A model generated the notes under the pieces. That model saw only the letters and a program-made list of their open reading frames with translations. It did no database searches and had not been told where the DNA came from. Shown here piece after piece: positions 6,649 through 10,717 of a stretch of 10,717 nt of DNA (position 1 is its first letter; each line of letters opens with the position of its first letter). Origin of the DNA: an uncultured Bacilli bacterium. GTDB taxonomy: Bacteria > Bacillota_I > Bacilli_A > RF39 > UBA660. The DNA is taken from NCBI GenBank assembly GCA_947625315.1, contig CANQOE010000025.1:1-10717 (forward strand). The letters are read 5' to 3'. The position numbers and the translations under genes are program-made.

Positions 6649-8202
6649 ATGGAATTTAATGCAATGTCCATTTTGACTCTTTGCGCTGGATTTTTTGTAG
6701 GAATAGGACTTATTTTAATAATTAATGCTATTAAAAATAATCGCACAGAAAATAAAGCTAATAAATTAATTGAAGATGCTAAAAAGGAAGCTGACAAACA
6801 TAAACGGGATACTATAATGGAATTAAAAGAAGAAACTTATCGGATGCGTCAAGAAGCGGAACAAGAAATTAAAGAAAAAAAAGCCGAAGTCAAAGAAAGT
6901 GAAAACCGTTTATTACAAAGAGAATCATCTCTTGATAAAAGAGAAGAAATGCTTCAAAAAAGGGATAATTCTTTAGATGAAAAAGAAAATAATTTATTAG
7001 TTAAACAAAAAGAAATTCAAGCTCAAGAGCAAAAGATGGATGAACTATTGAAACAAGAAATGGAAAAACTAGAAAATATTGCTAATTTTTCCAAAGAAAA
7101 AGCTCATGACTTAATCATGAAACGCGTTGAAGATGATATGTCTCAAGAAATTGTTGACTACATCAAAGAAACTGAAAGTAAAGCTAAATTAGAAGCTCAT
7201 GAAAAAGCTAAACAAATCATTATTGCTAGTATGGAACGTTATGCCGAAGATGTTGCTTCTGAACAAACTGTAAGTACAATTGATTTGCCAAGTGATGAAA
7301 TGAAAGGCCGTCTTATTGGTCGTGAAGGTCGTAATATTCGAACTATTGAATCTATTATGGGTGTTGATTTAATAATTGATGATACTCCCGAAGCTATTGT
7401 TATATCTTCCTTTGATCCTTTAAGAAGAGAAATAGCTAAAGTAGCCATTGAAACTTTAATCAAAGATGGACGGATTCATCCTGCTCGTATCGAAGAAGTA
7501 TATGATAAAGTATCTAAAGATATCAATACTAAAATTATGGAAGTTGGTTCGCAAACGATTTATGATTTAGGAATTGCTAAAATGGATACCGAATTAATTA
7601 ATTTAATTGGTAAATTAAAATATCGATCAAGTTATGGTCAAAATGCTTTACAACATTCGATTGAAGTAGCTAATTTAACTGGTTTAATGGCTCAGGAATT
7701 AGGCGAAAATGTAACTTTAGCTAAAAGAGCCGGTTTACTTCACGATATTGGTAAAGCTATAGATTTTGAAATTGAAGGAAGTCATGTTGAAATTGGTGCC
7801 GATTTAGCTCGTAAATATCATGAAGATGAAGTAGTTATTAATGCTATAGAATCGCATCATGGTGATAAAGATGCTACATCTGTTATATCAGTTTTAGTTG
7901 AAATCGCCGATACTTTATCAGCAGCTCGTCCGGGTGCGCGTAATGACACTATGGATAACTACATGAAACGTTTAAGTCAACTAGAAGAAATAGGTAATTC
8001 TTTTGAAGGTGTTGAAAAAACTTTCGCTGTTCAAGCTGGTCGCGAAATAAGAGTTATCGTTAAACCTGATGAAGTCGATGATGCTAAAAGTTATAAAATG
8101 GCTCGCGATATTAAAGAACGTATTGAATCAGAAATGCAATATCCTGGTACTATTAAAATAAATGTTATCAGAGAAACTAGAGCAATTGAAGAGGCTAGAT
8201 AA
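6649..8202 (+). CDS. rny: Ribonuclease Y (membrane-anchored endoribonuclease)
   Basis: RNase Y makes the initiating cleavages in mRNA decay in Bacillota and relatives, held at the inner face of the membrane. All expected parts are present in 517 residues, the normal length being about 520. One N-terminal transmembrane helix spans about 7-27. A long charged coiled coil spans about 35-175. The KH domain carries the GxxG loop GREG (224-227). The HD domain has LQHSIEVA, then the metal-binding HD at H365-D366 in LLHDIGKA, and ESHHGD further on. ATG 6649 follows AAGGAG (6635-6640) at 8-nt spacing. The recA-rny neighbourhood is conserved in Bacillota. No clear terminator separates it from the CYTH gene 35 nt downstream, so the two may be co-transcribed. 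Confidence 0.97.
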   Translation: MEFNAMSILTLCAGFFVGIGLILIINAIKNNRTENKANKLIEDAKKEADKHKRDTIMELKEETYRMRQEAEQEIKEKKAEVKESENRLLQRESSLDKREEMLQKRDNSLDEKENNLLVKQKEIQAQEQKMDELLKQEMEKLENIANFSKEKAHDLIMKRVEDDMSQEIVDYIKETESKAKLEAHEKAKQIIIASMERYAEDVASEQTVSTIDLPSDEMKGRLIGREGRNIRTIESIMGVDLIIDDTPEAIVISSFDPLRREIAKVAIETLIKDGRIHPARIEEVYDKVSKDINTKIMEVGSQTIYDLGIAKMDTELINLIGKLKYRSSYGQNALQHSIEVANLTGLMAQELGENVTLAKRAGLLHDIGKAIDFEIEGSHVEIGADLARKYHEDEVVINAIESHHGDKDATSVISVLVEIADTLSAARPGARNDTMDNYMKRLSQLEEIGNSFEGVEKTFAVQAGREIRVIVKPDEVDDAKSYKMARDIKERIESEMQYPGTIKINVIRETRAIEEAR

Positions 8203-8237
8203 AGCTTCTTTTTAACTGTTATAAGAAAGGAATAAAT

Positions 8238-8864
8238 ATGGAAAAAAACATTGAAATTGAAAAGAAATATCTCTTAATTAAAGGAGTTTCAAAAGAAAAC
8301 GCTATTAAACGTTTAATTTCTCTTTTGAAATTAAAAAATTGTCTCCATAAAGTTCTAATTAATGAAGACACTTATTATGATGAATTTAATATTTTAAATA
8401 GTCATGGTTTGAATGCCCGTCAAAGAAAAGTTCAAAATAAAACAGAATATACTTTAAAAATTAAGGTTGATACTGCTAAAATAGATAAACGAGAAGAACT
8501 AAACTTTTCAAGTTTAGAAGAAATGCTCAAGTATATTAACGCTAATTTGCATTTACCAATATCCCAACTTACTCCTAATTTAAAATTATTAACTAGACGT
8601 CATCTTTATTATTATCAAATTTTGGACACTTTAATCGAAATTTGTTTTGATGAAGTAAAAGTAAAGTTTCAAAACGAACCTATATCCTCATTTTTTATGT
8701 TGGAGTGCGAATTCAAAAAAGGTGATACTAAACAATTAAGCAATTTAAATAATCTTATTATGCAAACAAATTTCTTTAAACCTAGCAATCTTTCTAAAAA
8801 AGACATTGCTATAAGAGCCATAGATTCTCATCAAAAATTAATTCGTCAAAGAACTAAAAATTAA
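8238..8864 (+). CDS. CYTH-domain protein (triphosphate tunnel enzyme family)
   Basis: The protein has 208 residues and begins with the diagnostic ExExK motif (E6-I-E8-K-K10, in EIEKKYLL). The rest of the CYTH tunnel pattern follows in order: DTYYDEF, a basic strand ARQRK, EYTLKIK, REELNF, RRHLYYY, EICFDEVKV, LECEFKKGD and a late SKKDIAIRA. Family members hydrolyse or cyclise triphosphate substrates (inorganic triphosphate, thiamine triphosphate or ATP) using divalent metal. The substrate cannot be told from sequence; inorganic triphosphatase is a reasonable default. It has no partner domain such as CHAD. A GAAAGGA Shine-Dalgarno (8225-8231) precedes ATG 8238. It probably shares the rny transcript. 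Confidence 0.85.
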   Translation: MEKNIEIEKKYLLIKGVSKENAIKRLISLLKLKNCLHKVLINEDTYYDEFNILNSHGLNARQRKVQNKTEYTLKIKVDTAKIDKREELNFSSLEEMLKYINANLHLPISQLTPNLKLLTRRHLYYYQILDTLIEICFDEVKVKFQNEPISSFFMLECEFKKGDTKQLSNLNNLIMQTNFFKPSNLSKKDIAIRAIDSHQKLIRQRTKN

Positions 8865-8874
8865 AGTTTGATAT

Positions 8875-8903
8875 TTTCTAACTAATGCATATTTATCTAA
8901 AAT
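8875..8903 (+). promoter_or_regulatory. Weak candidate promoter for the ku-ligase pair
   Basis: TAAAAT (8898-8903) is a good -10, but TTTCTA (8875-8880) at 17-nt spacing matches the -35 at only 3 of 6 positions. It lies in the 67-nt gap between the CYTH and ku genes, the only place for a dedicated promoter. Read-through from rny is the alternative. Confidence 0.25.
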
Positions 8904-8931
8904 TTATTCACAATATTAATAGGTGAATGAA

Positions 8932-9672
8932 ATGAAAAAAACTTCCATATCTTTTGGATTAGTAAATATTCCAGTCGAAATTAATCCTTTAATTAAAAAT
9001 AATGACATATCTTTTAATCAACTACATAAAAAATGTTTATCGCGCATTAGATATGTCAAATATTGTCCCCATTGTAAGAAAAATGTTTTAGCTTCCGACA
9101 TTATCAAAGGCTATGAATATCATAAAGATAAATATGTTACCTTAACTAACGAAGAATTTAATAATTTAAAAAGTACCGATGAAAAAACTATTGAAATAAT
9201 TGGTTTCATTGATTTAAAAGAAGTAGACCCGGTTTATTTTGAAAAAAGTTATAATATAAGCGTGGCATCTAAAAGTAAATCCTTTAGTCTTTTTAAAGCC
9301 GCCTTAGCTCAAACTAAAAAAGTAGCTTTAGCTAAAACTGTTATTGGTACTAAATTTTATTATTGTTTGCTGCGTTTAAATGGTACGAATTTAATTATGA
9401 ATACATTATATTTTGAAGAAGAAGTAGTTTTAACCGAATCTCTAAGTGAAGCAAAATACACCAAAAAAGAACTTGATTTAGCCGTTTCCTTAATCAATTC
9501 TTTAAAAACCAAATTTAAACCGGCTGAATTAAAAGACGAATATCAAAAGAAAGTCCAAAATGCTCTTGATGAAAAACTCGCGGGCAAAAAAATTGCTAAA
9601 CCAAAAGTTAAAGCTACTAAAAACATTAAAGATTTAATGACTGCTTTGGAGCTTAGTTTAAAAAATGTTTAA
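8932..9672 (+). CDS. ku: Ku protein, bacterial non-homologous end joining
   Basis: Homodimeric ring that threads onto double-strand DNA ends and recruits the NHEJ ligase. From ATG 8932 the protein has 246 residues, slightly below the usual 260-300. The N-terminus SISFGLVNIPVEI is the family signature. HKKC (C35) and CPHC (C45, C48) follow, with RIRY between them, then IKGYEYHKDKYVTLTNEE and the core beta-barrel bridge. A short Lys-rich C-terminal tail (AGKKIAKPKVKATKN) fits the basic extension of bacterial Ku. An in-frame GTG at 8923 overlaps AGGTGA (8921-8926), which is a better Shine-Dalgarno for ATG 8932. The 3' end overlaps the ligase start by 8 bp, so the two products are made together. 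Confidence 0.95.
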   Translation: MKKTSISFGLVNIPVEINPLIKNNDISFNQLHKKCLSRIRYVKYCPHCKKNVLASDIIKGYEYHKDKYVTLTNEEFNNLKSTDEKTIEIIGFIDLKEVDPVYFEKSYNISVASKSKSFSLFKAALAQTKKVALAKTVIGTKFYYCLLRLNGTNLIMNTLYFEEEVVLTESLSEAKYTKKELDLAVSLINSLKTKFKPAELKDEYQKKVQNALDEKLAGKKIAKPKVKATKNIKDLMTALELSLKNV

Positions 9673-10531
9673 GAAAAATTATCAAGTAATGCTTTTAAAA
9701 GAAATCGATAAACCCTTTAATGATAAAAAATATTTATATGAATTAAAATTTGATGGTATTAGAGCTTTGATTTACGCCTCTAAAAATAAATTAGTAATTA
9801 AAAGCCGTAATAACATAGATATTACTGCGCGTTTTCCTGAATTCCAAGAAATAAAAAAACTTGTTAAAAATAAAAATGTTATTTTTGATGGGGAAATAAT
9901 TGCTTTAAATGAAGATGGTAATCCAGATTTTTCCAAGGTTCAAGGTCGTAATAACTTAAAAAATAAAGATAAAATAATCGAAGAGAGCCTAAATAATCCT
10001 GCTTATTTTATGGTCTTTGATATTTTATATGAAGATAAAGAATTAATTAATCTTCCCTTAATTAAAAGAAAAGAAATTTTAAATAAATACCAAGATACAA
10101 CTCACTTTTTAAAATCACATACCTTTAGTGATGGCTTAAAACTTTTTAAAGTTGTTAAAGAAAAGAAATTAGAAGGAATTATTGCCAAACTTAAAAATAG
10201 TCTATATGAACCTGGTTATCGCGTAGATTCTTGGTTAAAAATTAAAAACTTTCAAAACAAAGAATATATTATTCATGCTTATAATTTTTTAAAAGAAAAA
10301 TACAGTTTGCTTTTAGGAGAATATCGCCAAGAAAAATTATACTATGTTGGCAAAGTAAGTATTACTAAAAATCGTCCCGAATTAAAAAAGATTTTAAAAA
10401 CCCCTAAAAGTCCTAATCAATTTATTAATTGTCAAGATAAAGCTACTTATATCAAACCAATAAATAAAATTAAAGTTTCTTATATAGAAATAACTAAAAA
10501 TGGTACTTTAAGACAACCATTTATTAAATAA
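9665..10531 (+). CDS. ATP-dependent DNA ligase, LigD-type ligase domain alone
   Basis: Seals the breaks held by Ku. The 288 residues contain only the adenylation domain and OB fold. Motif I is K28-F-D-G31 with the AMP-accepting lysine, followed by SRN (47-49). Motif III is DGE (75-77), then YFMVFDILY. Motif IV is EGIIAK (170-175) and motif V is WLKIK (190-194). The OB part includes LLLGEYR, YYVGKV and a closing TLRQPFIK, which resembles the LigD-family end. The polymerase/primase and 3'-phosphoesterase domains of multidomain LigD are absent, as in two-gene Bacillota systems or LigC-like ligases. Its ATG (9665) lies inside the end of ku, with only a weak TGGAG at 9647-9651, so translation is probably coupled. 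No clear terminator follows. Confidence 0.93.
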   Translation: MFKKNYQVMLLKEIDKPFNDKKYLYELKFDGIRALIYASKNKLVIKSRNNIDITARFPEFQEIKKLVKNKNVIFDGEIIALNEDGNPDFSKVQGRNNLKNKDKIIEESLNNPAYFMVFDILYEDKELINLPLIKRKEILNKYQDTTHFLKSHTFSDGLKLFKVVKEKKLEGIIAKLKNSLYEPGYRVDSWLKIKNFQNKEYIIHAYNFLKEKYSLLLGEYRQEKLYYVGKVSITKNRPELKKILKTPKSPNQFINCQDKATYIKPINKIKVSYIEITKNGTLRQPFIK

Positions 10532-10552
10532 AACAATAACCTATAAAAAAAG

Positions 10553-10581
10553 TTGACATTTTCCAAAAAAAGAGGTATATT
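10553..10581 (+). promoter_or_regulatory. Strong promoter for the downstream repeat RNA, TTGACA-17-TATATT
   Basis: A perfect -35 TTGACA (10553-10558) and TATATT (10576-10581) are 17 nt apart; an overlapping TATAAT (10581-10586) is also present. The predicted start is near 10588. It is one of the best promoters in the window, yet no open reading frame follows before the edge, pointing to a non-coding transcript. Confidence 0.8.
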
Positions 10582-10587
10582 ATAATT

Positions 10588-10645
10588 GCTTAAGTAATTA
10601 AGCTATGTCAAAAAGACATATAATATTATAGCTATTACAAATAGC
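10588..10645 (+). promoter_or_regulatory. Leader of three small hairpins ahead of the tandem RNA repeats
   Basis: Three perfect 6-bp hairpins follow one another. GCTTAA/TTAAGC has a GTAA loop (10588-10603) and begins at the predicted transcript start. TATGTC/GACATA has an AAAAA loop (10604-10620). GCTATT/AATAGC has an ACA loop (10631-10645). The first might instead be an operator palindrome next to the promoter; the third could be a decayed repeat unit. No protein gene is visible. Confidence 0.45.
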
Positions 10646-10650
10646 AAACT

Positions 10651-10717
10651 AAAAAAGCTAGTGATTCCCACTATAAGAGGAACTTAAAAAAGCGGTGATT
10701 CCAGCCATAAAGAGGAA
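10651..10717 (+). ncRNA. 35-nt tandem repeats with pseudoknot potential, candidate type III antitoxin RNA (array runs off the window)
   Basis: Unit A (10651-10685) and the visible 32 nt of unit B (10686-10717) share AAAAAAGC, GTGATTCC and GAGGAA at an exact 35-nt period. In unit A, TAGTG (10659-10663) pairs with CACTA (10669-10673), and the loop ATTCC can pair with the downstream GGAA, an H-type pseudoknot. In unit B, GGT/GCC can form a shorter stem (with one G-U) and the same TTCC/GGAA pairing is kept. Type III antitoxins (ToxI, AntiQ) are non-coding arrays of units about 34-45 nt long, each a pseudoknot, separated by A-rich linkers cut by the partner toxin, and preceded by a strong promoter. 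All of this matches, but only two units are visible and the toxin gene would be outside the window. Confidence 0.5.

Noticed and set aside
7239..7463. Minus-strand open frame inside rny, and similar frames inside alaS
   Set aside because: They lie opposite or out of frame within strongly conserved domains, have no ribosome-binding site and no recognisable product.
10651..10717. CRISPR array
   Set aside because: The repeated units follow one another directly with no unique spacers, and similarity covers most of the 35-nt period.

Overview
The window comes from a very AT-rich bacterium, visibly well under about one third G+C. It uses the standard code: Trp is TGG and TGA ends a gene at 302-304. 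Shine-Dalgarno sites are strong (GGAGG, AAGGAG, AGGTGA) and promoters look sigma-A-like. The recA then rny (RNase Y) order, tmcAL, and a Gram-positive-type LexA-box-like site upstream of recA all point to Bacillota or Mycoplasmatota. A reduced gut Bacilli lineage such as RF39 would fit, but that placement is inference.

Layout, left to right. (1) 2-2488 holds the 3' end of a probable deoxynucleoside monophosphate kinase, a short alanyl-tRNA synthetase that ends after its editing domain, and a 134-residue orphan, all tightly packed on the plus strand. (2) 2489-4204 holds one 536-residue protein made almost entirely of 28-residue helical repeats, with signs of recent internal duplication. (3) 4208-5320 is tmcAL on the minus strand. 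Its stop lies 3 nt from the repeat gene's stop, and a perfect 14-bp inverted repeat overlaps both gene ends. (4) 5321-8864 holds recA (promoter TTGACA-17-TAAAAT with an SOS-box-like site just upstream), a hairpin terminator, rny (promoter TTGCCA-17-TATAAT) and a CYTH-domain protein. (5) 8865-10531 is a two-gene non-homologous end-joining module: Ku, overlapped by 8 bp by a stand-alone LigD-type ATP-dependent DNA ligase. (6) 10532-10717 has no protein gene. It has a strong promoter followed by a run of small hairpins and the first two units of a 35-nt tandem repeat, cut by the window edge. Each unit can fold as a hairpin whose TTCC-containing loop pairs with a downstream GGAA.

The most interesting signal is region 6. 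Its architecture (promoter, non-coding tandem units of about 35 nt, A-rich linkers, an H-type pseudoknot in each unit) is that of a type III toxin-antitoxin RNA antitoxin (ToxI/AntiQ-like). If so, an endoribonuclease toxin gene should lie just beyond the right edge. Other points of interest are the repeat protein, the short AlaRS, and the pairing of RecA with a minimal Ku/ligase system in an apparently compact genome.
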